Positions 46,032 through 55,582 are shown, counted from the first letter of the stretch. The stretch: DNA of 64,000 bases from CAVXHQ01 sp963761735 (GCA_963761735.1 CAVXHQ010000001.1:558001-622000), one strand, 5' to 3'. Numbers and translations are program-made. Notes: generated from the sequence alone by a model not told the origin.

Positions 46032-46628
46032 ATGAGCCGTAAACCAAATCTTGCCGCACTCGTCGGCTCGCGTATCTGCCACGATCTTATCAGCCCTCTG
46101 GGCGCCATCGGCAACGGGGTCGAGCTTCTGGAACTGACCGGTATCCCGAAGACGCCTGAAATCGAGCTGATCGAGGAGAGCGTTCAGGCCGCCAATGCCC
46201 GGATCCGGTTCTTTCAGATCGCCTATGGCGCCGCCGCCGAAGGCCAGACCCTGGCCCGGGCGGATATTTCCGCAACCCTCGCCTCGGTCGCGCGGGGCGG
46301 CAAGATCTCGTATTTCTGGGAGGCTGAGAAAGAGGCCGAAAAACGCGATGTGCGGATTATTTTCCTGTTGATGCAATGCCTTGAACGCGCATTGCCCTAC
46401 GGCGGGGATATCACGGTCCGGCGTGTGGGCGACGGCTGGACGATTCTGGCAGAGGCAGAACGCCTCAAGATCGACGAGGTGCTGTGGAACAGCCTGACGA
46501 ACCCGCGCACCCGCCCGGTGTTTTCGGCAGCTGACGTACAATTCGCCCTGCTGCCCGAGGCGCTGGCCGAGGCCGGGCGCACACTGACGCCCGAAATGGC
46601 AGAGGGCCAGATCCGCCTTGGTATCTAG
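46032..46628 (+). CDS. chpT: Histidine phosphotransferase ChpT
   Basis: A 198-residue ChpT, which passes phosphate from the kinase CckA to CtrA and CpdR in cell-cycle, motility and gene-transfer-agent control. The phosphorylated His lies in SRICHDLISPLGAIGNGVELLE, on the first helix of the dimerising four-helix bundle, followed by a degenerate ATPase-like domain. ATG 46032 was chosen over an upstream in-frame start. Converges with proA with no gap. Confidence 0.93.
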   Translation: MSRKPNLAALVGSRICHDLISPLGAIGNGVELLELTGIPKTPEIELIEESVQAANARIRFFQIAYGAAAEGQTLARADISATLASVARGGKISYFWEAEKEAEKRDVRIIFLLMQCLERALPYGGDITVRRVGDGWTILAEAERLKIDEVLWNSLTNPRTRPVFSAADVQFALLPEALAEAGRTLTPEMAEGQIRLGI

Positions 46629-47894
46629 CTAGGGGCGGACGGCCCCGTTGCCGCGGACCAGATATTTAAAGCTGGTAAGTTGTTCGGCGCCCACCGGGCC
46701 ACGGGCATGCAATTTGCCGGTCGCGATGCCGATTTCAGCGCCCATGCCGAATTCGCCGCCATCGGCGAACTGGGTCGACGCATTGTGCAGCAGGATCGCG
46801 GAATCGAGCCGTTCGAAGAACCGGGCCGCCGTGGCGTCGTCGCCGGTGACGATGGCTTCTGTATGCTGTGAGCCGTGGGTGCGGATGTGGGCGATGGCGG
46901 CATCGACACCGTCGACGAGGCGCGCGGCGATGATCATGTCGAGGAACTCGTGACCGAAATCCCCGGGCGTTGCCCGCACGGTTCCCGGCACCCGGGCCAG
47001 TTCGCCCTCCGCGCGCACCTCGACACCGGCCCCAAGCAGGGCCTCGATCAGATGCGGCCCGTGTTCGGTGTAGTATTTCCAGTCGATCAGCAGACATTCG
47101 GCGGCTCCGCAGATGCCGGTACGCCGGGTCTTGGCGTTGAGCACGATATTTTGGGCCATCTCCCGGTCTGCCGCGCGGTCGACATAGACGTGACAGATGC
47201 CTTCGAGGTGGGCAAAAACCGGCACCCGCGCCTCGCGCTGCACAAGGCCCACAAGGCCGCGCCCGCCGCGTGGCACGATCACGTCGATGTGGGCGGTATC
47301 GGTCAGCATCGCGGACACGGCGGCACGGTCGCGCGTCGGCACCAGCTGTATCGCGTCGATCGGCAGGCCCGCCTCGCGCAGGCCCCGTTGCAGGCATTCG
47401 TGCAGGATCGCACTGGAATGAAAGCTCTCCGAGCCGCCACGCAGGATCACCGCATTGCCCGATTTCAGGCACAGCGCGCCTGCATCCGCCGTCACGTTGG
47501 GACGCGATTCGTAGATGACGCCGACAACGCCCAACGGCGTCCGGACGCGCGAAATGTTCAGGCCCGACGGCTGATCCCACTGCGTGATCACCTCGCCCAC
47601 CGGGTCTTTCTGGGCGGCAATGGCCCGCAGCCCGTCGGTAATGGCGCGGATCCGGGGTTCGGTCAGGATCAGCCGATCCATCATCGCCGCCGACAGTCCC
47701 TTTTCCTCGCCGAAAACCTGATCCTCGGCATTGGCGTCCATGATCTCGAGCCTGCGGGCCCAGACCGCATCGGCAGCGCCGATCAGCGCCGCGTGCTTGC
47801 GCTCGGCCGAGGCGAAGGCCAGATCTGCGGCAGCGGCGCGCGCGCGCGACCCGATGTCGGCCATGAGGGCGGGAATGTCGTCGAGGTCTTTCAT
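46629..47894 (-). CDS. proA: Gamma-glutamyl phosphate reductase
   Basis: A 421-residue ProA, which reduces glutamyl 5-phosphate to the semialdehyde in proline synthesis using NADPH. The nucleophile Cys lies in TRRTGICGAAECLLID, and LGVVGVIYESRPNVTADAGALCLKSGN and GMGAEIGIATGKLHARGPVG are family marks. The gene follows proB by 16 bases. Confidence 0.97.
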   Translation of the reverse strand: MKDLDDIPALMADIGSRARAAAADLAFASAERKHAALIGAADAVWARRLEIMDANAEDQVFGEEKGLSAAMMDRLILTEPRIRAITDGLRAIAAQKDPVGEVITQWDQPSGLNISRVRTPLGVVGVIYESRPNVTADAGALCLKSGNAVILRGGSESFHSSAILHECLQRGLREAGLPIDAIQLVPTRDRAAVSAMLTDTAHIDVIVPRGGRGLVGLVQREARVPVFAHLEGICHVYVDRAADREMAQNIVLNAKTRRTGICGAAECLLIDWKYYTEHGPHLIEALLGAGVEVRAEGELARVPGTVRATPGDFGHEFLDMIIAARLVDGVDAAIAHIRTHGSQHTEAIVTGDDATAARFFERLDSAILLHNASTQFADGGEFGMGAEIGIATGKLHARGPVGAEQLTSFKYLVRGNGAVRP

Positions 47895-47910
47895 GGAATT
47901 TGGGGGCCTT

Positions 47911-49053
47911 TCAGAGCACCATGTCGTCGCGGTGGATAAGTTCGGTTCGGCCTTTATAGCCCAGTATCGCCTCGATGTCAGCGCTGTGCCGCCCGGCCAG
48001 CGCGCGCACCTCGTCGCCGCTGTAACGCGAGAGGCCCGTCGCCACATGCGCGCCGTCCGGGCCGGTGACGGTGACCGGATCGCCGCGCCGGAAATCGCCG
48101 GTGGCCGCCATGACGCCCGCCGGCAGCAGGCTTTTGCCATCCGCAAGCGCGCGCACGGCGCCCGCATCGATGCTGACATTGCCGCGCGGTTTCATCGATC
48201 CGATCCAGCGCTTGCGTGCCGTCTGCGGATCGGAAAGTGCGGAAAACCATGTGGCGTCGGCACCGTTCTGCAATGCCGTCAAGGGATTGCGCGTCGATCC
48301 TAATGTAATTGCCATCGCGCATCCTGCCTCGGTGGCGATGCGCGCGGCCATCAGTTTCGTCTTCATCCCGCCTTTCGACAGGCCGGACACACCGTCACCG
48401 GCCATCGCCTCGATCCGGGGCGTCAGGCGGGCGACATGGTCGATCCGCCGGGCGTGCGGATCGAGGTTCGGGTTGGCGGTATACAGCCCGTCGACGTCGG
48501 ACAGCAGCACCAGCTGATCGGCGCCCGCCGTCACGGCAACCTGTGCGGCCAGCCGGTCATTGTCGCCGTATCGGATCTCGTCGGTGGCCACCGTGTCGTT
48601 TTCGTTGACGATCGGGGTCACGCCAAGCGACAGCAGCGTCTGCATCGTCGCCCGCGCGTTCAGATAGCGGCGTCTGTCCGCGCTGTCCTCGAGGGTGACG
48701 AGGATCTGCCCGGTCACGATGCCATGGGCGGCAAGGGCCATTTCATAGGCCTGCGCCAGCCGGATCTGCCCCACGGCGGCGGCGGCCTGACTTTGCTCGA
48801 GAGGCAGTGGCCCGCCCGGCAGGCCCAGCACCCGGCGCCCCAGCGCGATGGACCCCGAGGAGACGAGGATTACCCGCGTACCGCCTTTGCGCAGGCGGGC
48901 CACATCGTCGGCCAGCCCGGTCAGCCATTGCGTCCGCAAGGCGCCGGTGGCCGCATCCACCAACAGAGCCGAGCCGATCTTGACCACGAGGCAGCGCGCG
49001 TCGGACAGGCTCGGACGCAGATCCCCGCCGCGCGTCGCGTCTAGGGTTGCCAC
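47911..49053 (-). CDS. proB: Glutamate 5-kinase
   Basis: A 380-residue ProB with the amino-acid-kinase domain (VVKIGSALLV, VILVSSGSIALGRRVLG, PIVNENDTVATDEIRYGDND, LVLLSDVDGLY, GGMKTKLMAARIA) and a C-terminal PUA domain (from about 285). It makes glutamyl 5-phosphate and is feedback inhibited by proline in characterised enzymes. It overlaps obgE by 13 bases. Confidence 0.97.
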   Translation of the reverse strand: MATLDATRGGDLRPSLSDARCLVVKIGSALLVDAATGALRTQWLTGLADDVARLRKGGTRVILVSSGSIALGRRVLGLPGGPLPLEQSQAAAAVGQIRLAQAYEMALAAHGIVTGQILVTLEDSADRRRYLNARATMQTLLSLGVTPIVNENDTVATDEIRYGDNDRLAAQVAVTAGADQLVLLSDVDGLYTANPNLDPHARRIDHVARLTPRIEAMAGDGVSGLSKGGMKTKLMAARIATEAGCAMAITLGSTRNPLTALQNGADATWFSALSDPQTARKRWIGSMKPRGNVSIDAGAVRALADGKSLLPAGVMAATGDFRRGDPVTVTGPDGAHVATGLSRYSGDEVRALAGRHSADIEAILGYKGRTELIHRDDMVL

Positions 49054-50084
49054 GGGACGTCCTCTTCCGCCGCGGCCTCCGTGCGGTGGCGCAGACGGTC
49101 GGCGTCGATCTGGCCGCGCAAGGCGCGCAAGACTTGTGTGACGCCTTCGCCGGTGACACCCGACATCTGCATCACCGGCCCGCCGACCTCTGCGGCCACC
49201 TCGTCGGCGATGAACGCGCGCTCTTCCGCGTCGAGCGTGTCGATTTTGTTGAGGACGGTGATCCGGGGTTTGTCCGCCAGATCGCCGCCGTATTTCTCAA
49301 GCTCGGTGATGATGGTGCGGTAATCGCGCGCCGGATCGCCGCCCGATCCGTCGACGAGGTGCAACAGCACGGCGCAGCGCTCGACGTGACCCAGGAACAG
49401 ATCGCCCAGCCCCTCGCCTTCGGAGGCGCCTTCGATCAGGCCGGGAATATCGGCCACGACGAATTCGACCTCGTCGATGCCGACGACGCCAAGGTTGGGC
49501 ACCAGCGTGGTGAACGGGTAGTCCGCAACCTTGGGCCGGGCGTTCGACGTCGTGGCGAGAAACGTCGATTTGCCCGCGTTCGGCATGCCCAGAAGGCCCG
49601 CATCGGCGATAAGTTTCAGGCGCAGCCAGATCGTGCGTTCGACACCTTCCTGACCGGGATTGGCGTGCCGGGGTGCGCGGTTGGTGGAGGATTTGAAGTG
49701 CAGGTTGCCGAATCCGCCGTTACCGCCCTTGGCCAGACGGACCCGCTGGCCGACGGCGGTGATATCGGCGATGACGGTTTCCTCGTCCTCGTCGAGGATT
49801 TCGGTGCCGACGGGCACCCGCAGCACGATATCCTCGCCGGTTTTGCCGGTCCGCTGGCTGCCCATGCCGTGCTGGCCGGATTTGGCAAAGAAATGCTGCT
49901 GGTAACGAAAATCGATCAGGGTGTTGAGGCCGTCGACGCCCTCGGCCCAGACGTTGCCACCATTGCCGCCGTCGCCGCCGTCGGGGCCGCCGTATTCGAT
50001 GAATTTCTCCCGCCGGAACGACACGCAACCTGCGCCGCCGCCGCCCGAGCGGATGTAGACCTTCGTCAGATCGAGGAATTTCAT
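49041..50084 (-). CDS. obgE: GTPase ObgE/CgtA
   Basis: A 347-residue Obg GTPase linked to 50S assembly and stringent response. The N-terminal Obg fold is Gly-rich (GGGGAGCVSFRREKFIEYGGPDGGDGG is its extent, residues 14-40). The G domain has GMPNAGKST, DIPGLIEGA and LNKIDTLD. It sits in the conserved order rplU-rpmA-GNAT-GNAT-obgE-proB-proA. Confidence 0.97.
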   Translation of the reverse strand: MKFLDLTKVYIRSGGGGAGCVSFRREKFIEYGGPDGGDGGNGGNVWAEGVDGLNTLIDFRYQQHFFAKSGQHGMGSQRTGKTGEDIVLRVPVGTEILDEDEETVIADITAVGQRVRLAKGGNGGFGNLHFKSSTNRAPRHANPGQEGVERTIWLRLKLIADAGLLGMPNAGKSTFLATTSNARPKVADYPFTTLVPNLGVVGIDEVEFVVADIPGLIEGASEGEGLGDLFLGHVERCAVLLHLVDGSGGDPARDYRTIITELEKYGGDLADKPRITVLNKIDTLDAEERAFIADEVAAEVGGPVMQMSGVTGEGVTQVLRALRGQIDADRLRHRTEAAAEEDVPWQP

Positions 50085-50137
50085 GGGGTGGGGCCTTCGG
50101 CGTTGGGTTGAGCGGGCCTAGCCGATTGCGGCCCCGC

Positions 50138-50659
50138 TCACAAGGCGGCGCGCCTTTGCGCGTGTGCCGTATGGGTCAGGATCATCCGCTGAACCGGCAC
50201 ATCCGTGTTCAGAGGCCGCGACGATGTCCGTTCGATATGTGTGTCGATAAACCCGGCGGTCAGCAAAAGGCGGCGCGACGCCGTATTTCCGACGATATGG
50301 CCCGAAATGAGCGCCTCCGCAGTCTGCCCGAAATACCACGCCGTCACCGCCGCGACAGCCTCGGACATCAGACCGCGCCCGTGATATGCGGGGCTGAGCC
50401 AATACCCCAGATCCGGTTTGATGGAGACGACGCCGATCAGCGGGGCATCCGCGCCCGTCGTTATCGCCCAATACGGACCGCAGACCCTGCCGACGAAGGT
50501 TTCGGCATCGGCGGGCGTGTAGGGAAACGGCGGCGAGGTGAGCCAGCGGGACACCTGCCAGACCGCCAGAGCCGCCGCGATATCCGGCGCATCCTCCGCC
50601 GCCAGTGGCCGAAGCCGCAGATGCGGCGTCAGCAGGACGGGCGGAGGCGCGTCAGACAC
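50138..50659 (-). CDS. GNAT-family N-acetyltransferase
   Basis: A 173-residue GNAT of the RimJ/RimL type: TPHLRLRPLAAEDAPDI at the start, LGYWLSPAYHGRGLMSEAVAAV as the acetyl-CoA-binding motif A (GRG) and NTASRRLLLTAGF. The acceptor is unknown. Its start overlaps the end of the second GNAT gene by eight bases. Confidence 0.9.
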   Translation of the reverse strand: MSDAPPPVLLTPHLRLRPLAAEDAPDIAAALAVWQVSRWLTSPPFPYTPADAETFVGRVCGPYWAITTGADAPLIGVVSIKPDLGYWLSPAYHGRGLMSEAVAAVTAWYFGQTAEALISGHIVGNTASRRLLLTAGFIDTHIERTSSRPLNTDVPVQRMILTHTAHAQRRAAL

Positions 50660-51194
50660 CGTATTTCAACACATAGGTCCATGTCGGCAAGACGTATTGT
50701 CGCGCAAGGCAATAGGCCTCTGCGTCACCCAGATAGTCGAAACCGCAGTTCGTCAGGACACGGGCCGAGCCCGGCTCATCCTGAAAGACGGCGGCGAAAA
50801 GCTGTCGCGCGCCGTGCGGGTTGGCCGCGACGAGGGCGCCGACCGCCTCTGTCGCAAGGCCGGTTTTCCAGAACGCGGGTGCCACCCAGTAGCGGATCTC
50901 GGATTGCGCCCGATCGAGGCCCGACAGGGTTATCAGGCCAAGAACCTCGCCAAGCCCGCTCATCGTGCCGTCCATGACCCAGATTTCGTCGGTCCTGTCG
51001 GGGCGCAAAGACCACTCCACAAGGGCCTCTGCCGCGCCGGGCGGATAGGGGTGCGGGATGTTGAGACTGGCGTGCGCCACGCGCGGATCCGCGAGGTAAT
51101 AGGCGATCAGACCTGCATCCGACTGGCGCGGCGGGCGCAGCACAAACCGTGTGGTGGCGATTGTCGGCTGCGATGTGACGGTCGATATCATCAT
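50652..51194 (-). CDS. GNAT-family N-acetyltransferase
   Basis: A 180-residue GNAT with TTRFVLRPPRQSDAGLIAYYL at the N-terminus, IRYWVAPAFWKTGLATEAVGALV as motif A and SARVLTNCGFDYLGDAEAY at the C-terminus. It resembles the adjacent GNAT in plan but not closely in sequence. The pair is part of the rpmA-obgE interval in Rhodobacteraceae, where the acceptors are unproven. Confidence 0.9.
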   Translation of the reverse strand: MMISTVTSQPTIATTRFVLRPPRQSDAGLIAYYLADPRVAHASLNIPHPYPPGAAEALVEWSLRPDRTDEIWVMDGTMSGLGEVLGLITLSGLDRAQSEIRYWVAPAFWKTGLATEAVGALVAANPHGARQLFAAVFQDEPGSARVLTNCGFDYLGDAEAYCLARQYVLPTWTYVLKYGV

Positions 51195-51346
51195 GGTCTT
51201 CCTCCTCGAAAACCGTATCGGGGCATCCTGCCTATCTGGCGGACAAACCGTACGATTGTGTGACGCGTCCGGGCGTCGGTCGTTTTGCGACGCGGCGTCC
51301 TGCCTCCCAGCGGAACGACCCCTGTCGCAGATAGGGTCGCAAAACG

Positions 51347-51375
51347 AAAAAGGGACCGGCGAAACCGCCGATCCC
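51347..51375 (-). terminator. Intrinsic terminator after rpmA
   Basis: On the minus strand GGGATCGGCG, loop GTTT, CGCCGGTCCC, then TTTTT. One G:T pair in a ten-base stem. It separates rplU-rpmA from the GNAT-obgE-proBA genes. Confidence 0.88.
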
Positions 51376-51399
51376 CGAAATTTGAAGTCGGCGTGTCGG

Positions 51400-51669
51400 C
51401 TACTCGGCGGCCTCTGCCATCGGCAGGACCGAAATAAACGTGCGGCCCTTGAAACCCTTGTGAAATTTCACCTGGCCTTCGACGGTTGCAAATATCGTGT
51501 GATCCTTGCCCATACCGACGCCCGCGCCCGGCCATTTCACCGTGCCGCGCTGACGCATGATGATGTTGCCCGGAATAACGGCTTCGCCGCCGAATTTCTT
51601 CACGCCCAGACGGCGACCTGCGGAATCGCGGCCGTTACGGGAGGAACCGCCTGCTTTTTTATGTGCCAT
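51400..51669 (-). CDS. rpmA: 50S ribosomal protein L27
   Basis: An 89-residue L27 starting MAHKKAGGSSRNGRDSAGRR, with GVKKFGGEAVIPGNIIMRQRG. The flexible N-terminus reaches the peptidyl-transferase centre. No cleaved leader is present. It follows rplU by 21 bases and ends before an intrinsic terminator. Confidence 0.98.
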   Translation of the reverse strand: MAHKKAGGSSRNGRDSAGRRLGVKKFGGEAVIPGNIIMRQRGTVKWPGAGVGMGKDHTIFATVEGQVKFHKGFKGRTFISVLPMAEAAE

Positions 51670-51690
51670 GTCGTCTCTCCTGTATGTCTA

Positions 51691-52479
51691 TCAGTTCGCG
51701 AGCTTCTTGGCCTGGTCGACCCAGCCCTCGCGTTCGATGCGGCCTTTGAAGGACAGCTTTTCGTCCATCTCGGCAATGTCGGCCTCGCCCCATGCGGCGA
51801 TCTGCGCAAATGTGGTGACGCCATTTTCGTGCAGCTTCTTCTCGAGTGCCGGACCAACGCCAGACAATTGCTTGAGATCGTCGCCACCGGCGTCGGCCTT
51901 GGCAGTCTCGGCCTTCGGTGCGGCCTTTGCCGCTTTGGGCGCCTTGGCGGGTGCTTCCTCGGCGGCGGTCACCGTCTCGGATGCCTCGGCGGAGGCGATC
52001 TTGGCGGCGTCGGTCTTGGTCTTGGTGCTCTTGGCCTTGCCCTTCTTGGCGACCGGCGCGTTGGCATCGGCCATCTGGGCGGCGGTGCGCGGCTGTGCGA
52101 TACCACCGTTGTTGTGGGCCAGCGCGCTGGCAATGGCGGCACCGATGGCGGCCTTGACGCCGGAATTGTCGGCGCCGGTGGCCAGCAGATCCGTCACGCG
52201 GATCAGGGTAAGTTGCTGGCGGTGGCCCTTGGTGCGCTTCGACGAATGCTTGCGCCGGCGACGCACGTAGTTGATCGTCTTTTCGCCCTTGATCTGGTCG
52301 ATGACCGTGGCCTGCACACCGGCATCCGCCACGAGCGGGGCGCCGATGGCGTCACCGATCATCAAAATATCGTTGAACTGGATCGTTTCGCCTGCATCGG
52401 CGGCGATCTTTTCGAAACGCAGCACATCGCCGGAGGCGACCTTGTACTGCTTGCCACCGGTTTTCAGAACCGCAAACAT
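51691..52479 (-). CDS. rplU: 50S ribosomal protein L21 with long C-terminal extension
   Basis: Residues 1-103 are a normal L21 (MFAVLKTGGKQYKVASGDV, then YVRRRRKHSSKRTKGHRQQLT). About 160 more residues follow: an Ala/Lys-rich linker (KAPKAAKAAPKAETAKAD) and a C-terminal helix-hairpin-helix-like domain (LKQLSGVGPALEKKLHENGV). Such extended L21 proteins are known in Rhodobacterales. The extra domain may bind rRNA or DNA; its role is unknown. Start ATG 52479. Confidence 0.95.
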   Translation of the reverse strand: MFAVLKTGGKQYKVASGDVLRFEKIAADAGETIQFNDILMIGDAIGAPLVADAGVQATVIDQIKGEKTINYVRRRRKHSSKRTKGHRQQLTLIRVTDLLATGADNSGVKAAIGAAIASALAHNNGGIAQPRTAAQMADANAPVAKKGKAKSTKTKTDAAKIASAEASETVTAAEEAPAKAPKAAKAAPKAETAKADAGGDDLKQLSGVGPALEKKLHENGVTTFAQIAAWGEADIAEMDEKLSFKGRIEREGWVDQAKKLAN

Positions 52480-52759
52480 CGTATCATTCCTGTTACTGCC
52501 GCGCCCGATCGGTTCCGTCGGGGTAACGCGTACCCCTCTGGCATTTGCGGACCGAGTGGCCCACCGTCGAACTGCGCGCCCCGTCGGGGGCGATCGTTGA
52601 AAGATGCGGGGTGCCAGGCCATCGTTCAGACCGTTTCCGGCAAGTCCCCGCGCATGCCCCGAAAAACCGCAGAATGCGACCTGTCGGGATGGCGGCTTAT
52701 CTGCGTATGCTGGCGTCAAGTCAAGCCCGTTCGGCGCCCGCCCCTTAGCCTCGGTCATG

Positions 52760-52858
52760 CCAGGGCGGCTGCCGTCGCGGATGCCCAATTACCCAGGGCG
52801 GCTGCCGTCGCGGATGCCCAATTACCCAGGGCGGCTGCCGTCGCGGATGCCCAGTTAC
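52760..52858. repeat. Three tandem 33-bp repeats
   Basis: Units at 52760, 52793 and 52826, the first two identical and the third with one change near its end (caattac to cagttac). Each begins ccagggcggctgccgtcgcg. The unit equals 11 codons, so an open frame could encode GRLPSRMPNYP repeats, but no start with a ribosome site goes with it. The array ends 13 bases before the ATG of the lipoprotein gene at 52872, inside its leader, and 280 bases upstream of rplU on the other strand. Confidence 0.93.
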
Positions 52859-52871
52859 AAGGAACACACCG

Positions 52872-53228
52872 ATGCGGAACCACACTGTCCGGCGCCGTTT
52901 TCCGGGCCATGTTCTGGCGATCGCCGCCTTTGGCGCGCTGGCCGCCTGTGCCGATGCGGGGGCCGGCTGGTCGACGCTGACCGGAACGGCGGCCAATGCG
53001 GGACAGCGCGGGCCCGTCGAACTCGAGGTCAAATCGAACTTTCCTGCGGTGCTGGCCGATATCGGCGCGGGTGGCGGGACCGCCCTTACCCGTGCCTTCG
53101 ATGCGGCCCGCGTCCCGACGGAGGACCGCGGCACCCGGCTGATTCAGCTCGACAGCGATTACGGTCTCTATGCCGCCAACCCCGATGCCCTGGTCAACGC
53201 CCTGATGATCTGGGGCGCGCGGGGATAA
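52872..53228 (+). CDS. Small putative lipoprotein
   Basis: A 118-residue protein with RRR-rich start, hydrophobic stretch LAIAAFGALAAC and a lipobox with Cys26. The mature part has VLADIGAGGGTALTRAFDAARVP and LDSDYGLYAANPDALVNALM. No family recognised. ATG 52872 lies after ACAAGGAAC. The three 33-bp repeats lie immediately upstream. Confidence 0.65.
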   Translation: MRNHTVRRRFPGHVLAIAAFGALAACADAGAGWSTLTGTAANAGQRGPVELEVKSNFPAVLADIGAGGGTALTRAFDAARVPTEDRGTRLIQLDSDYGLYAANPDALVNALMIWGARG

Positions 53229-53252
53229 ACCCGGTTTCAGGCGGGGCGCGCA

Positions 53253-54137
53253 TCACAGGTCTTGTGTCACGAGGAAATCCGCCGCCGCCTGCCCAAGATC
53301 GCGGCTGATCTGCGTAAACACGTCGTCAAAGGCCGCAAACAGCGCGTCGTTGAGCTGTCGTCCCGCGACAGTGCGCGAAAACGCGGTATAGGCCTCGATC
53401 TCCGCGTCTTCCAGCGGTGCAAATGCCATGAACAGAAAGGAATAATGCCAGTCCGTCAGGTTTTGCCGGATCAGCACCTCCTGCCCCCAGACGTCGGCAA
53501 GGATCTCTGCCTCGGTGACGCCGCCGGGCATCGCGCCGCCATCCATCAGGCCGATATAGAACGCATAGTTCGAGGTCATCGCATCGGCGACGTTGCGTTC
53601 GATCAGGTCGTTGGCGGCGATATAGCTGTCGATCAGGTCGATACGCGGGTCGTCGTCTGCCACGGCCAGCGCCGCGGCATCGTCGGCGGCACGTTCGACG
53701 TCCGGATCCAGCCGCGCCTCGCGGGCCGCGATCTCGAAGCTCACGGCCCGCGCGCCCGGGCCCTGCGTCAGAAACGCGGTCATCGCGGCAACATCATCGC
53801 CCGCGACCGCGTCGGAAAGTGCCGCGGCGACGCTGGCTGTCATCCGATCTGCCGCGTAGATGTCACTTACCCGTTCTTGCCACCCTGCGGGTGCCGCGCC
53901 GCCGAACAGATCGCGCGCGATCGTATCGCCATACGCGATCCCTTCGGCGCGCATGATGTCGATCAGCCGGTCCAGCTCAAGCGCCGCGGCAAGGTCCGCG
54001 AACGGCGCCCGTTCCGGTGCCTCTGCCGGTGGCGGCGAAATCTGAGACATCGCAGGTGCCGGGCCGGACAGGCATACCGCAAGACCCAGCACAACGGCGC
54101 GCGGCCCCGCCGTCCCGCCCAAAAATCCCGATCCCAT
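53253..54137 (-). CDS. Secreted DUF2059-type protein
   Basis: A 294-residue exported protein: signal peptide to about residue 31 (VVLGLAVCLSGPAPAMS), then an all-helical domain with LELDRLIDIMRAEGIAYGDTI and, near the end, IEAYTAFSRTVAGRQLNDALFAAFDDVFTQ, the DUF2059 pattern. Periplasmic; function unknown. It ends 25 bases from the convergent lipoprotein gene. Confidence 0.8.
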   Translation of the reverse strand: MGSGFLGGTAGPRAVVLGLAVCLSGPAPAMSQISPPPAEAPERAPFADLAAALELDRLIDIMRAEGIAYGDTIARDLFGGAAPAGWQERVSDIYAADRMTASVAAALSDAVAGDDVAAMTAFLTQGPGARAVSFEIAAREARLDPDVERAADDAAALAVADDDPRIDLIDSYIAANDLIERNVADAMTSNYAFYIGLMDGGAMPGGVTEAEILADVWGQEVLIRQNLTDWHYSFLFMAFAPLEDAEIEAYTAFSRTVAGRQLNDALFAAFDDVFTQISRDLGQAAADFLVTQDL

Positions 54138-54368
54138 CGCGGCGCACTCCTTTGAAACCTCCGCATCCCTAGCCTGCGGTGCGGTACATTCCAAGGCCGC
54201 GGGTCCATGCCGCATCAGCCCGTGGCAAGTTGTTTCCGACCCGTCCGGTCGGCACGGAGCATCCGTCATCGAAATCCGTCATCGAAATCCGTCGTCCGAT
54301 CCCGGTCCGATACCCCTTGCCATACCGGCCCCACCCGATTAAACGCCGCCCTCACCACACCACGTCAC

Positions 54369-54458
54369 GGAGAGGTGCCGGAGTGGTCGAACGGGGCGGT
54401 CTCGAAAACCGTTGAGCCTTTACGGGTTCCCAGGGTTCGAATCCCTGTCTCTCCGCCA
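54369..54458 (+). tRNA. tRNA-Ser (CGA)
   Basis: A 90-base class II tRNA with encoded CCA. The acceptor is GGAGAGG paired with TCTCTCC, the anticodon loop CTCGAAA reads CGA, and a long variable arm (TTGAGCCTTTACGGGTTCCC) precedes the T arm AGGG-TTCGAAT-CCCT. An integrase gene begins 125 bases downstream. Confidence 0.97.
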
Positions 54459-54583
54459 ATATCCCTATATAGCTAAAAAGTCGGTCAGGCATTCCCTGAA
54501 AAGTTTATGTTTTTCAGGGCTTTACGCATTTTGACATTTTCCGCTATCATTAAGAAAATGTGGGCGCGAATGTGGGTGAAGAA

Positions 54584-55582
54584 ATGACAGTTCAGCAAAA
54601 GCCAACGACCGGAAAACGGCGGATGCCGCATTTCGAGAAGCAGCTCAAAGCCGCGTTTGTGCGATCTGCCCCGGCTGGCAGGCATACCGACGGCGGTGGT
54701 CTCTATCTTTATGTCTCGGAATCAGGCGCTCGCCGCTGGGTTTTGCGCATAATGGTGCGCAGCAAACGGCGAGATTTTGGGCTTGGGTCCGCAATGGTAG
54801 TTTCGCTCGCCGACGCCCGCGAGATCGCGCACGAGTATCGCGTTATCGCGGCCAAGGGTGGCGACCCTTCAAAGAAGATCCACCAGTCCCGTAAAAAGAC
54901 CATGGCTTTCGAGGTCGCGGCTGCGGAATACCATAAGTTCAACATCCAGACTTCCAGTCGGAATGGTAAGCATACAGATCAATGGCTTACGACGCTCAAA
55001 AACTACGCTTTCCCAAGAATAGGCGGCATGGCTGTTGATGAAATCGCAACGCAAGACATCATAGAAGTCCTCCAACCGATTTGGTTAGAAAAGCATGAGA
55101 CAGCGCGCCGCGTGCTACAACGAATGAAAGTCGTTTTTGACTGGGCGCACGTTCAAGGGTTTCGGTCCGCGGCTAATCCCGTTGAAGCGGTTAGAGCGGC
55201 ACTGCCCCGAAAAAAGGTGAAAGTGAAGAACTTTGCAGCGATTCCGTGGGATAAGACTCCCGACTTGATGCGCAAACTTCAAAAGGTTCAGGGCGTGGGC
55301 GCACTGGCCTTGCGCTTTACGATCTTGACTGTCTTGCGCTCTGGTGCGGTCAGAAAAGCGAAGTGGGATCAGTTTTCGGAAGGATATGAAAGGTGGATTA
55401 TTCCAGCAGAAAATATGAAGGCAGACGAGAAGCATGAAGTGCCCCTGCCCTACGCCGCTCAACAACTTTTGCATAATCTATCCACGGAGCATCAAAAAGA
55501 TACTGACTTCGTTTTCACATCGTCTCAAACGCAGATGAAAATGATCTCGGAAAACACAATGTCGAAGGCCCTAGGTGTTTGA
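54584..55582 (+). pseudogene. Tyrosine integrase (P4 type), C-terminus lost to an IS481-family insertion
   Basis: 333 codons remain. The N-terminal DUF4102-like domain (HTDGGGLYLYVSESGARRWVLR) and SAM-like core-binding domain are present, and the catalytic domain begins with LRFTILTVLRSGAVRKAKWDQF, containing the first catalytic Arg. The reading stops in IS sequence (KALGV) before the HxxR and Tyr residues, so the enzyme is dead. It is placed and oriented as an island integrase for the tRNA-Ser site. Confidence 0.9.

Noticed and set aside
51151..52980. 609-codon plus-strand ORF with AAAVADAQLPR repeats
   Set aside because: Mostly antisense to rpmA and rplU; the repeat peptide is only the 33-bp array read in another frame.
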